Below, one piece after another: positions 1-6,718 of a stretch of DNA of 12,027 nucleotides (positions are counted from its first letter, which is position 1; every line of letters starts with the position of its first letter). The stretch lies in contig WGBB01000168.1 in the NCBI GenBank assembly GCA_015494505.1, forward strand, positions 1 to 12,027, in the 5' to 3' direction. Below the pieces are notes generated by a model, which ran no database searches, was not told the DNA's origin, and saw only the letters and a list, made by a program, of their open reading frames with translations. Made by a program: the position numbers and the translations under genes. Source of the stretch: Nitratiruptor sp. GTDB taxonomy: Bacteria; Campylobacterota; Campylobacteria; Campylobacterales; Nitratiruptoraceae.

Positions 1-1605
1 GGCGCGTGTGCGGTGGAAGTGGACGGCAAGGTCTACACACCCCAAGAGATCAGTGCGAAAATCTTGATGAAGCTTAAAGAGGATGCGGAAGCCTTCTTGG
101 GCCAAGAGATCACGGAAGCTGTCATTACCGTGCCTGCATACTTCAACGACGCGCAACGTAAAGCGACGAAAGAGGCAGGTACCATCGCAGGGCTCAATGT
201 CCTTCGTATCATCAACGAGCCAACCTCTGCAGCGCTTGCGTACGGTCTGGATAAAAAGACTGCAGAAAAGATCGTGGTTTACGACCTGGGTGGAGGTACC
301 TTCGACGTGACGATCCTCGAGACCGGGGATAACGTCGTAGAGGTTCTCGCTACCGGCGGTGACGCATTCTTGGGCGGTGACGATTTTGATAACCGCATCA
401 TCGACTGGCTGGTGGACGAGTTCAAAAAAGAGACAGGTATCGATCTCAAGCAAGATATTATGGCACTTCAACGCCTCAAAGAGGCAGCGGAAAACGCCAA
501 AAAAGAGCTGAGCTCCGCAATGGAGACAGAGATTAACCTGCCGTTCATCACGGCCGACCAAAGCGGTCCGAAACACTTGGTCAAAAAACTTACACGTGCG
601 AAATTTGAGAGCTTGATCGAAGACCTCGTCGACAAGACTATCACTATCGCCGAAGGCGTGCTCAAAGATTCAGGTCTGAGCAAAGATGAGATCAACGAAG
701 TGGTACTCGTCGGTGGTTCGACTCGTATCCCAATGGTGCAAGAGAAAGTGAAAAACTACTTCGGCAAAGAGCCGAATAAATCCGTCAACCCCGATGAAGT
801 AGTGGCTATCGGTGCCGCGATCCAAGGTGCCGTGCTAAAGGGTGACGTCAAAGACGTGCTCTTGCTCGACGTTACACCGCTGAGCCTCGGTATAGAAACA
901 CTGGGCGGCGTGATGACCAAGATCATCGAAAAGGGTACGACGATTCCTGTGAAGAAGACACAGATCTTCAGTACTGCCGAAGATAACCAACCTGCAGTGA
1001 CGATTCACGTCTTGCAGGGTGAGCGCGAAATGGCCAAAGACAACAAATCACTCGGTCAGTTCACGCTCGAGGGCATTCCACCGGCCCCAAGAGGCGTGCC
1101 TCAAATCGAGGTGACATTCGATATCGACGCCAACGGTATCTTGACCGTAAGCGCCAAAGACAAGGCGACAGGCAAAGAGCAGCAAATCAAGATCACCGGC
1201 TCAAGCGGTCTGAGCGAAGAAGAGATCCAAAGAATGATCCAAGAAGCAGAAGCGCATAAAGAGGAAGACCGCAAACGCCGTGAACTGATCGAAACACGCA
1301 ACCAAGCCGACGCTCTGGCATATCAAACAGAAAAGAGCCTCAAAGAGGTAGGCGATGCCATCAGCGCGGATGAACGCGCCAAAATCGAAGCGGCTCTGAA
1401 CGATCTCAAAGCCGTACTCAAAGATGAAAACGCGACAAAAGAGCAGATCGAAGCCAAAGTCCAAGCGCTGACACAAGTAAGCCACAAACTCGCCGAAGCG
1501 ATGTATAAAAAAGAGCAAGGTAGCACCGCAGGCGGCGAACAAGCCGGCGGCACACAACAAAAAAGCGGCGGCGACGACGATGTGATCGATGCGGAGGTCG
1601 AGTAA
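1..1605 (+). CDS. dnaK: Molecular chaperone DnaK (Hsp70), 5'-truncated by window edge
   Basis: Cytoplasmic ATP-dependent Hsp70 chaperone that binds exposed hydrophobic peptides and works with DnaJ and GrpE. The reading frame is open from base 1, so the gene begins outside the window; the GTG at 13 is an internal valine (family context VEVDGK). Seen in the 534 visible residues: the AVITVPAYFND motif, the phosphate-2 loop DLGGGTFDVTI, the adenosine motif VVLVGGSTRIP, the interdomain linker DVLLLDV at about residues 285-291, the substrate-binding domain (TPLSLGIET onward), the helical lid, and a Gly/Gln-rich tail ending in DDDVIDAEVE. Aligning the linker with E. coli DnaK suggests roughly 95-105 N-terminal residues are missing. 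The hrcA-grpE context usual in this phylum cannot be checked. A glycosylase gene starts 5 nt after the stop with no terminator between. Identity is certain. Confidence 0.98.
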   Translation, partial: GACAVEVDGKVYTPQEISAKILMKLKEDAEAFLGQEITEAVITVPAYFNDAQRKATKEAGTIAGLNVLRIINEPTSAALAYGLDKKTAEKIVVYDLGGGTFDVTILETGDNVVEVLATGGDAFLGGDDFDNRIIDWLVDEFKKETGIDLKQDIMALQRLKEAAENAKKELSSAMETEINLPFITADQSGPKHLVKKLTRAKFESLIEDLVDKTITIAEGVLKDSGLSKDEINEVVLVGGSTRIPMVQEKVKNYFGKEPNKSVNPDEVVAIGAAIQGAVLKGDVKDVLLLDVTPLSLGIETLGGVMTKIIEKGTTIPVKKTQIFSTAEDNQPAVTIHVLQGEREMAKDNKSLGQFTLEGIPPAPRGVPQIEVTFDIDANGILTVSAKDKATGKEQQIKITGSSGLSEEEIQRMIQEAEAHKEEDRKRRELIETRNQADALAYQTEKSLKEVGDAISADERAKIEAALNDLKAVLKDENATKEQIEAKVQALTQVSHKLAEAMYKKEQGSTAGGEQAGGTQQKSGGDDDVIDAEVE

Positions 1606-1623
1606 GAGCGATGGCTCTTGCTC
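1600..1623 (+). promoter_or_regulatory. Hairpin spanning the dnaK stop and the next gene's start, ATG in the loop
   Basis: GAGTAAGAGC (1600-1609) pairs with GCTCTTGCTC (1614-1623) as a 10-bp stem with one U-G wobble, closed by the tetraloop GATG. The left arm contains the dnaK TAA (1603-1605), and the loop contains the ATG (1611-1613) of the downstream glycosylase. A GGAGG sequence at 1592-1596 lies just upstream of the stem, 14 nt from the ATG. No T-run follows, so this is not a standard intrinsic terminator. The structure is directly visible. A role in translational coupling, in lowering glycosylase expression, or in protecting the dnaK mRNA 3' end is inference. Confidence 0.55.
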
Positions 1624-2108
1624 ACCCCTTCGATCCTATCATCGATAACGATTCTCGCATTCTTATCCTCGGAACCTTCCCATCTATCAAATCCTTCGAA
1701 AACGCCTTTTACTACGGCCATCCCCAAAATCAATTCTGGAAGCTTTTGGCGGCACTTTTCGATGAAGAGATACCGCAAAGTAATGAAGAAAAAATCGCAT
1801 TTTTGCGAAAACACCGTGTAGCGCTGTGGGATATGGTGGGTGCTTGCGAGCGCACAAATTCCCTCGATAGCTCGCTAAGAAACATCACACCCAACGATAT
1901 CGAAGGACTTGTAAAAAAATATCCCAATATCCGAGCAATCTTTTTTACCGGCAAAAAGGCCAAGCAGCTCTATGAAAGATACTTTTCGCATTTGCCGCAT
2001 CCCACGTACTACCTCCCGTCTCCATCCCCGGCGTACAGAGTAATGAGCTTTGCAGAGAAGTTGGAGCGCTACAAGCTCATCAAAGATTACGTTTGCGAAG
2101 AAAAGTAG
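1611..2108 (+). CDS. DNA-deoxyinosine (hypoxanthine) glycosylase, uracil-DNA glycosylase superfamily
   Basis: Base-excision repair glycosylase, 165 aa, probably removing hypoxanthine formed by adenine deamination; some family members also act on uracil. Seen: the N-terminal LGTFPS motif (residues 20-25), the YYGHPQNQFW block (34-43) whose Asn40 matches the catalytic Asn of the HDG (family 6) branch, the ALWDMV segment, and the C-terminal LPSPSPAYR motif (135-143) in place of the HPSP-type motif of other families. Length and start (HPFDPIID just after Met) fit that branch. The gene lies 5 nt after dnaK on the same strand, so it is probably read from the dnaK transcript. Its ATG sits in a hairpin loop, and its last 22 nt overlap the convergent membrane-protein gene. 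The superfamily call is firm; substrate preference is inferred from the motifs. Confidence 0.88.
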   Translation: MALAHPFDPIIDNDSRILILGTFPSIKSFENAFYYGHPQNQFWKLLAALFDEEIPQSNEEKIAFLRKHRVALWDMVGACERTNSLDSSLRNITPNDIEGLVKKYPNIRAIFFTGKKAKQLYERYFSHLPHPTYYLPSPSPAYRVMSFAEKLERYKLIKDYVCEEK

Positions 2109-2404
2109 CCGAGGATAAAGAAGGCGATGATGCTAAGAAGCGGCGCGAAAATGGAGATGATGTTGCGTACGCGCCCAAAGAGGTAGAGATAGAAGTATCC
2201 CCAGGCAAAAAGCACTAAGATGAGGTGCGCTACAAAAAGCGGCAGATAGACGCGCGCATATTTGCTAAAGCCCGTGGCAAAGAGCAAAAAGAGCAGCAGC
2301 GCCGTATCGAGAGCGAATTTCTTTTTATCTCCCTCGTAATCGCGGTAGATTTTATACATCGCTACGATAAAGAGCAGCGCTAAAAGAATCCCCAGCTTAA
2401 CCAT
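2087..2404 (-). CDS. Small four-helix membrane protein, unknown function
   Basis: A 105-residue very hydrophobic protein with about four predicted membrane segments (roughly residues 2-17, 30-47, 52-76 and 82-101) and a charged loop near residues 20-30 (YRDYEGDKKK). I do not recognise the family and see no cysteine, metal or nucleotide motif. The ATG (2402-2404) overlaps the end of msrA by 8 nt, the same spacing as between msrA and the gene before it, which makes it the third gene of that operon and argues that it is really translated. Its last 22 nt overlap the 3' end of the glycosylase gene on the other strand. A role linked to methionine sulfoxide repair or redox control would be guilt by association only. 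Confidence 0.75.
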   Translation of the reverse strand: MVKLGILLALLFIVAMYKIYRDYEGDKKKFALDTALLLFLLFATGFSKYARVYLPLFVAHLILVLFAWGYFYLYLFGRVRNIISIFAPLLSIIAFFILGYFSSQT

Positions 2405-2921
2405 CTACGTACTCTTTGAAGTTTTGTAAAAATTTGTGCACCTTCGGAGCTATCACCACCTGGCAGTAGCCTTGGTGCGGGTTGCGCGCGAAGTAGTTTT
2501 GGTGGTACTCTTCGGCGCGGTAGAACTCTCCCTCCTCGATAGTGGTGACAATGGCGTTATTGAAGTGAGGGCCCAGCTCTTCTATCACTTTTTGGGCGAT
2601 GCGGCGCTGCTCTTGGTTTTGGGGGAAGATGACGCTGCGATACTGGGTGCCGATGTCTGCGCCCTGGCGGTTGAGCTGAGTAGGGTCGTGGATGGCGAAG
2701 AAAATTTTGAGCAGCTCTTCGTAGCTGATGATGTTTGGGTCGAATTCGATGCGTACCACTTCCGCGCACTTGGTAGTCCCGGTGCAGACCTGCTCGTAGG
2801 TGGGGTTTTTGCGCCTGCATCCGGCATACCCCGTCTCCACTTTTTTCACACCCTTGACGCGGCGAAAGACCGCATCGAGGCACCAAAAGCATCCCCCACC
2901 AAGTATCGCTACCTCACGCAT
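2397..2921 (-). CDS. msrA: Peptide-methionine (S)-S-oxide reductase MsrA
   Basis: Reduces the S-epimer of methionine sulfoxide in proteins or as free amino acid, using reducing power from thioredoxin. The 174-residue protein has the catalytic GGGCFWC motif with Cys11 as sulfenic-acid-forming nucleophile, and NPTYEQVCTGTT, DIGTQYRS, AEEYHQNY and NPHQGYC blocks. Cys153 matches the GYC resolving cysteine (Cys198 in E. coli); the second, C-terminal recycling cysteine of E. coli is absent. The start at 2921 was chosen because the family begins a few residues before GCFWC and GGAG lies 7 nt upstream (2929-2932). The 20 extra codons available upstream lie within the preceding gene. There is no signal peptide, so it acts in the cytoplasm. 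Oddities: extra cysteines at 14, 35, 46 and 52, with KCAE where GHAE is usual. It overlaps both neighbours by 8 nt. Confidence 0.96.
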   Translation of the reverse strand: MREVAILGGGCFWCLDAVFRRVKGVKKVETGYAGCRRKNPTYEQVCTGTTKCAEVVRIEFDPNIISYEELLKIFFAIHDPTQLNRQGADIGTQYRSVIFPQNQEQRRIAQKVIEELGPHFNNAIVTTIEEGEFYRAEEYHQNYFARNPHQGYCQVVIAPKVHKFLQNFKEYVDG

Positions 2922-4827
2922 CGATGCGCTCCAATATCTCTTTGCACGCACTACTTTGGGCGAAGCAAGAGCTTGCGTCACAGAGCATAAAGTCCTCGCG
3001 CTCTTCGGCTCTTAAGAGCACGAAGGGGTAGCGCACATCGTCGATGGGACAGCCGCTAAGGGCTTCGGCATTGCCTTTTAGGATGCGATCTTTAAAGACG
3101 AGGCGCAGGATATCTTGGGCAAATTTAGCGCACCAAGGCAGATACTTGTAGATCTTTTCGCTATAAAACTCTACCGTCTCGCTAGCAAAACGCAGATATC
3201 TGGTGTCGACGAGGTTGCCAAGCGTAATCATCGCATCAGTAATCATCGCCGCGCTGCTGGGATAGGAGGTGTCACTGTGTTCGGCTTCGGTCCAGATTTC
3301 ACCTTTGCTAAAGTACCAGCGTCCTTGGTCGTAGAAGTTGGTGAGCGCGTCGTTGACCAAGAGATTGGCGCGAGCTAAGTACTCTTCGTTGAGGGTGGTT
3401 TTGTAACCTTCCAAGAGTGCTACTGCCAAATAGGCATAATCTTCCAAAAAGGCTTCGATTTTGGGCTCTTGGTCGATGAGAGCGGCGTGGTAGAGATGGT
3501 CGTTAACGAGCATCTTTTCCAAGAGCTTCTCCATCGACTCTTCGGCATATTCGAAATATTTGTTGTCGATGCGAGCTGCGAGGTAGAGGGTTTTGATCAT
3601 CATCGCGTTCCAGCTGGTGAGCACCTTTTTGTCGATGAAGGGATAGCAGCGCTCTTTGCGCAGCTCTTTGAGGCTTGTGAGGGCTCGCTTGGAGGTTTCG
3701 CAAAGTTCCAGCTCTTCATTGCGGATAATATTTTTGCCCTCGAAGTTGCCGCCTTTTGTGATGCCGAGTTTCTTGATGACCGCTTCGATCTCTTGGTCAC
3801 TGAAGCCATCTTTTTTGAGTTTGTCGATGATTTCGTCGTAGCTAAAGACAAAGTACTTGCCTTCTTCCCCTTCGCTGTCTGCGTCACTGGCGCTATAAAA
3901 AAGTCCGCTTTGGCGCATAAATTCCAGTACGAAATCGGCCGTCTCGAAGGCTACCTCTTTATAGAACGCATTTTTCGTCGTAAGGTAGGCTTTGAGGTAG
4001 CTCTCCATCAAGAGTGCGTTGTCGTAGGCCATCTTTTCAAAATGGGGTACCAGCCACTTTTCATCGGTACTGTAGCGGCAAAACCCACCATCTACGAGGT
4101 CGCGAAGCCCTCCCTTGGCCATATTTTGCAGGCTCACTTCCGCCATTTTGAGTGCCTCTTTGTCGCCCGTGAGGCGATAGATATCAAGTAGGGTGTTGAT
4201 GGTGGAGGTGTGGGGGAATTTGGGCTTGGAGCCAAAACCTCCGTGTGCAGGGTCGAAGAACTTCTTGGCGCCCTCGACGAAAAGCTTGGCGATATTGGTA
4301 TCGAAACGCACCGCTTTTGTGGGATTTTGGGGTGCGAGGTAGCGCTCTATTTCGCTGCCGTGCTCTTCGAGCTCTTTGGGGTTTTTTTGCCAAATTTCCA
4401 CCATATTTTTGATAAGCTGCAAAAATCCAGGCATATTGTAGCGAGGCTCGAGGGGGATGTAGGTGGCTGCGAAAAAGGGTTTTTTGTTGGGTGTCATGAA
4501 GATCGAGAGGGGCCAGCCGCCGGGGCGCTGATTCATCAGCTGATGGACCTCTTGGTAGTACTTGTCCACGTCGGGACGCTCCTCTTTGTCCACTTTGATG
4601 GAGACGAAATGTTTGTTGAGAAATTCGGCGGCTTCGGGGTTTTCGAAGACCTCCTTTTCCATTACGTGGCACCAGTGGCAGCTGCTGTAACCTATGGAGA
4701 GAAAGATAAGTTTGTTCTCCTCTTTAGCCTTTTTGAAAGCCTCTTCGTCCCAGGGATACCAGTCCACGGGATTGTCTTTGTGCTGCTGCAAGTAGGGTGA
4801 TTGCTCTTTTGCTAATCTGTTTGCCAT
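2914..4827 (-). CDS. Thioredoxin-domain protein, YyaL/SSP411 (spermatogenesis-associated protein 20) family
   Basis: A 637-residue cytoplasmic protein with an N-terminal thioredoxin-like DUF255 domain (about residues 1-165) and a long C-terminal domain of the (alpha/alpha)6-barrel, glycosidase-like type (N-acylglucosamine 2-epimerase/GH76-like in related proteins). Seen: the family opening RLAKEQSPYLQQHKDNPVDW, redox motif CHWC at residues 50-53, the VDKEERPDVD and RPGGWPLSIFMTP blocks, FPHTSTINTLL, VDGGFCRYSTDEKWLVPHFEKMAYDNALL, and a C-terminal paired-cysteine region (Cys616, Cys621, plus Cys628). It is slightly shorter than many members. The biochemical role of the family is unsettled; a thiol oxidoreductase activity is suggested by CHWC. 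It heads the operon with msrA (8-nt overlap), so it could supply electrons to MsrA, which is inference. AAAAGG 6 nt upstream supports the ATG. Confidence 0.94.
   Translation of the reverse strand: MANRLAKEQSPYLQQHKDNPVDWYPWDEEAFKKAKEENKLIFLSIGYSSCHWCHVMEKEVFENPEAAEFLNKHFVSIKVDKEERPDVDKYYQEVHQLMNQRPGGWPLSIFMTPNKKPFFAATYIPLEPRYNMPGFLQLIKNMVEIWQKNPKELEEHGSEIERYLAPQNPTKAVRFDTNIAKLFVEGAKKFFDPAHGGFGSKPKFPHTSTINTLLDIYRLTGDKEALKMAEVSLQNMAKGGLRDLVDGGFCRYSTDEKWLVPHFEKMAYDNALLMESYLKAYLTTKNAFYKEVAFETADFVLEFMRQSGLFYSASDADSEGEEGKYFVFSYDEIIDKLKKDGFSDQEIEAVIKKLGITKGGNFEGKNIIRNEELELCETSKRALTSLKELRKERCYPFIDKKVLTSWNAMMIKTLYLAARIDNKYFEYAEESMEKLLEKMLVNDHLYHAALIDQEPKIEAFLEDYAYLAVALLEGYKTTLNEEYLARANLLVNDALTNFYDQGRWYFSKGEIWTEAEHSDTSYPSSAAMITDAMITLGNLVDTRYLRFASETVEFYSEKIYKYLPWCAKFAQDILRLVFKDRILKGNAEALSGCPIDDVRYPFVLLRAEEREDFMLCDASSCFAQSSACKEILERIDA
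2929..2932 (-). promoter_or_regulatory. Ribosome binding site of msrA
   Basis: Minus-strand GGAG with 7 nt to the ATG at 2919-2921. It lies inside the end of the upstream YyaL-like gene and decides in favour of the short msrA start over the in-frame extension to 2981. Confidence 0.6.
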
Positions 4828-4926
4828 AATGAACCTTTTCGTATAAACTCGTTTTGCATATCTTATCAGAAACTATCTATGCTATGTATCGGAGTGCGTA
4901 AAGTCAGTTTTCACAAATGATAAACA

Positions 4927-4941
4927 CTTTTTCGTTAAAAT
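4927..4941 (+). promoter_or_regulatory. Possible sigma70-type -10 region for the dsbD operon
   Basis: TAAAAT at 4936-4941 is preceded by a short T-run (CTTTTTCG), which resembles Campylobacterota vegetative promoters, where T-rich DNA upstream of the -10 box often replaces a clear -35 element. It would start transcription near 4948, giving a leader of about 30 nt. The match is weak and not experimentally supported. Confidence 0.3.
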
Positions 4942-4967
4942 AAAGCACATTCGAAAAATTAATATTC

Positions 4968-4973
4968 AAAGGA
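4968..4973 (+). promoter_or_regulatory. Ribosome binding site of dsbD
   Basis: AAAGGA with 5 nt to the ATG at 4979, good spacing. It fixes the dsbD start so that a hydrophobic signal sequence begins at residue 3. Confidence 0.65.
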
Positions 4974-4978
4974 TACTA

Positions 4979-6718
4979 ATGCGACTTTTTTTGGTGTTGC
5001 TTTTCTCACTCAAATTTCTTTTTGCCTTCGGGTTTGTCAACAGCGCCAAGCCTACTATAGTGCCTGTGGAAAAAGCCTATAAAGTGACGGCCAAGCAAGA
5101 AGGAGACGAGGCCATCTTGCGATTGCAGATGGCCGATAAGGTCTATGTCTATAAAAAGTATCTCAAACTAAGTCTCAACGGCAAAGAGGTGCAGCTGCCT
5201 TTGCCAAAGCCTATGAAAATCCACGGCGAGGAGGTCTATGAGGGGAATCTTACGCTCCGCATCCCTTTGCCAAAGGCTCCCAAAGTAGTGGCCAAACTCT
5301 CTTTCCAAGGCTGCAACGAAGCGGGTATTTGCTATCCGCCTCAGACGCGCACCTTTACTTTCCATCCAGCTATAAAAAAAACAGCCACACAGCCAAAAAG
5401 CGCTGCGCAGCCTGTTTCAGAATCCCAGTCTATAGCCAATACCCTGCGCCACAAATCTTTGGCGGTGATTTTGGCCACATTTTTCGGTTTTGGCCTGCTT
5501 TTAGCCCTCACGCCCTGTATCTTTCCTATGATTCCGATTCTTTCGTCTCTCATTGTGGGCGCGAAAAATATGAATACCAAAAAGGCCTTTTTCTATTCCC
5601 TCGTCTATGTTCTCGCGATGAGTGTGACCTACACCATCGCAGGTGTGCTGGCGGGGCTATTTGGCGCCAATTTGCAAGCGGCACTCCAAAACCCCGTGGT
5701 CATCACGCTCTTTGCACTCATCTTCGTGGCGCTTGCTTTTAGTATGTTCGGTTTTTACGAAATCGGTCTGCCGGCTTCCTGGCAGACGGCCATCGCCAAA
5801 CGAAGCGACGCGGCCGGCAGCAAAGGGGGGCTCATCGGTGTGGCGATTATGGGATTTTTGAGCGCGCTCATCGTGGGGCCTTGCGTGGCACCGCCTTTGG
5901 CGGGTGCGCTCATCTACATCGGCCAGACGGGTGATGCGCTCATGGGAGGCTTGGCACTTTTTGCGATGAGCCTCGGGATGGGAGCGCCGCTGCTTTTGGT
6001 AGGCGTGGGTGCCGGCAAGTTTATGCCAAAACCGGGCGGCTGGATGGAGGCCGTGAGCAAGGTTTTCGGCGTCGTAATGCTGGGATTGGCTATTTGGATG
6101 CTTGAGCGCATCCTCCCAAGCGGCGTGACGATGTTTTTGTGGGGAGCGCTCTTTGTGGGGAGCGCCGTGTATCTGCGGGCTCTTGAGCCCATCAGTGAGG
6201 GGGCGCACTGGTGGCACTACTTCAAAAAGAGCCTGGGCATCATACTGCTGATCTATGGAGTATTTGTCCTTATCGGGGCATTTAAGGGTGCCAGCACGCC
6301 GCTGAAACCATTTGGCTGGCAAGGCGGCGCAAGCCAAAGCGCGCAGCCGAAACGCGCCCTTTTTCAAAAAATCGACTCTCTCAAAGAGCTACAGCAAATC
6401 CTGGCCACCCCCGGCAAGCCGGTGCTCGTGGATGTGACGGCCAAGTGGTGCGCCAGCTGCAAGGAGCTCGAAGAGAACACCTTTAGCGACCCAAGAGTCC
6501 AAAAGAAGCTCGCTCAGTTTCGTGCGCTGCGCCTGGATATGAGTGACAACAGCGCTTCTGATAAGGAATTTTTACGCCATTTTGGCCTCTATGGCCCTCC
6601 GGCGATACTCTTTTTCGATGCAAACGGCAAGGAGATACGAAGCCTTCGCATCATAGGCTACAAAGACCCCAAAAGCTTTTTGCAAATTCTCAACCAAGCA
6701 TATAGGAGTGCACAGTGA
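4979..6718 (+). CDS. dsbD: Thiol:disulfide interchange protein DsbD
   Basis: Inner-membrane protein passing electrons from cytoplasmic thioredoxin to periplasmic thiol proteins. The 579 residues show the full three-part architecture: signal peptide (about 1-23); periplasmic alpha domain with the GCNEAGICYPP motif (Cys112 and Cys118); a transmembrane beta domain of about eight helices with LTPCIFPMIP (Cys180) and GPCVAPPLAG (Cys302); and a C-terminal thioredoxin-like gamma domain with WCASC (Cys491, Cys494). These six catalytic cysteines form three redox pairs, as in E. coli DsbD of similar length. It is the first gene of a plus-strand operon; its TGA overlaps the GTG start of a small secreted thioredoxin-like protein, a probable partner. 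It is transcribed divergently from the yyaL-msrA operon. Likely targets (cytochrome c maturation proteins, periplasmic reductases) are family knowledge and are not visible here. Confidence 0.97.
   Translation: MRLFLVLLFSLKFLFAFGFVNSAKPTIVPVEKAYKVTAKQEGDEAILRLQMADKVYVYKKYLKLSLNGKEVQLPLPKPMKIHGEEVYEGNLTLRIPLPKAPKVVAKLSFQGCNEAGICYPPQTRTFTFHPAIKKTATQPKSAAQPVSESQSIANTLRHKSLAVILATFFGFGLLLALTPCIFPMIPILSSLIVGAKNMNTKKAFFYSLVYVLAMSVTYTIAGVLAGLFGANLQAALQNPVVITLFALIFVALAFSMFGFYEIGLPASWQTAIAKRSDAAGSKGGLIGVAIMGFLSALIVGPCVAPPLAGALIYIGQTGDALMGGLALFAMSLGMGAPLLLVGVGAGKFMPKPGGWMEAVSKVFGVVMLGLAIWMLERILPSGVTMFLWGALFVGSAVYLRALEPISEGAHWWHYFKKSLGIILLIYGVFVLIGAFKGASTPLKPFGWQGGASQSAQPKRALFQKIDSLKELQQILATPGKPVLVDVTAKWCASCKELEENTFSDPRVQKKLAQFRALRLDMSDNSASDKEFLRHFGLYGPPAILFFDANGKEIRSLRIIGYKDPKSFLQILNQAYRSAQ

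Larger units (their letters stand above)
4828..4978. promoter_or_regulatory. Divergent intergenic promoter region between yyaL-like and dsbD operons
   Basis: This 151-nt stretch is the only sizeable non-coding DNA in the window and is clearly more AT-rich than the genes. It must hold the promoters of two operons facing away from each other. For the minus strand, AAAAGG (4834-4839) is the ribosome binding site of the yyaL-like gene. Upstream of it, TGaTAAGAT (minus strand, about 4860-4868) resembles an extended -10 box without a convincing -35. I found no clear operator palindrome and no riboswitch-like structure. Confidence 0.6.

Noticed and set aside
13..15. GTG at 13 as a true start codon of a shorter DnaK-like protein
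   Set aside because: The frame is open to base 1 and the residues before and after match the internal part of the DnaK ATPase domain; it is an edge truncation.
2922..2981. Longer N-terminus for MsrA starting at 2981
   Set aside because: The added 20 residues lie within the upstream gene, are not part of the MsrA family, and the internal ATG has a properly spaced GGAG.
2436..2990. 184-codon plus-strand open frame opposite msrA
   Set aside because: Shadow of msrA: the minus-strand frame has all MsrA motifs, this one has none and has no ribosome binding site context.
3469..4191. 240-codon plus-strand open frame opposite the YyaL-like gene
   Set aside because: It is antisense to a well-conserved domain protein, matches no known family, and its length follows from the codon bias of the real gene.
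4870..4890. CTAT-type short repeats (CTATCTATGCTATGTATC) in the intergenic region, considered as an operator
   Set aside because: They are short and imperfect with no clear dyad symmetry; AT-rich DNA easily gives such patterns.
5657..6367. 236-codon minus-strand open frame inside dsbD
   Set aside because: The product is low-quality, His/Arg/Ala-rich sequence antisense to the DsbD membrane domain; typical shadow frame.
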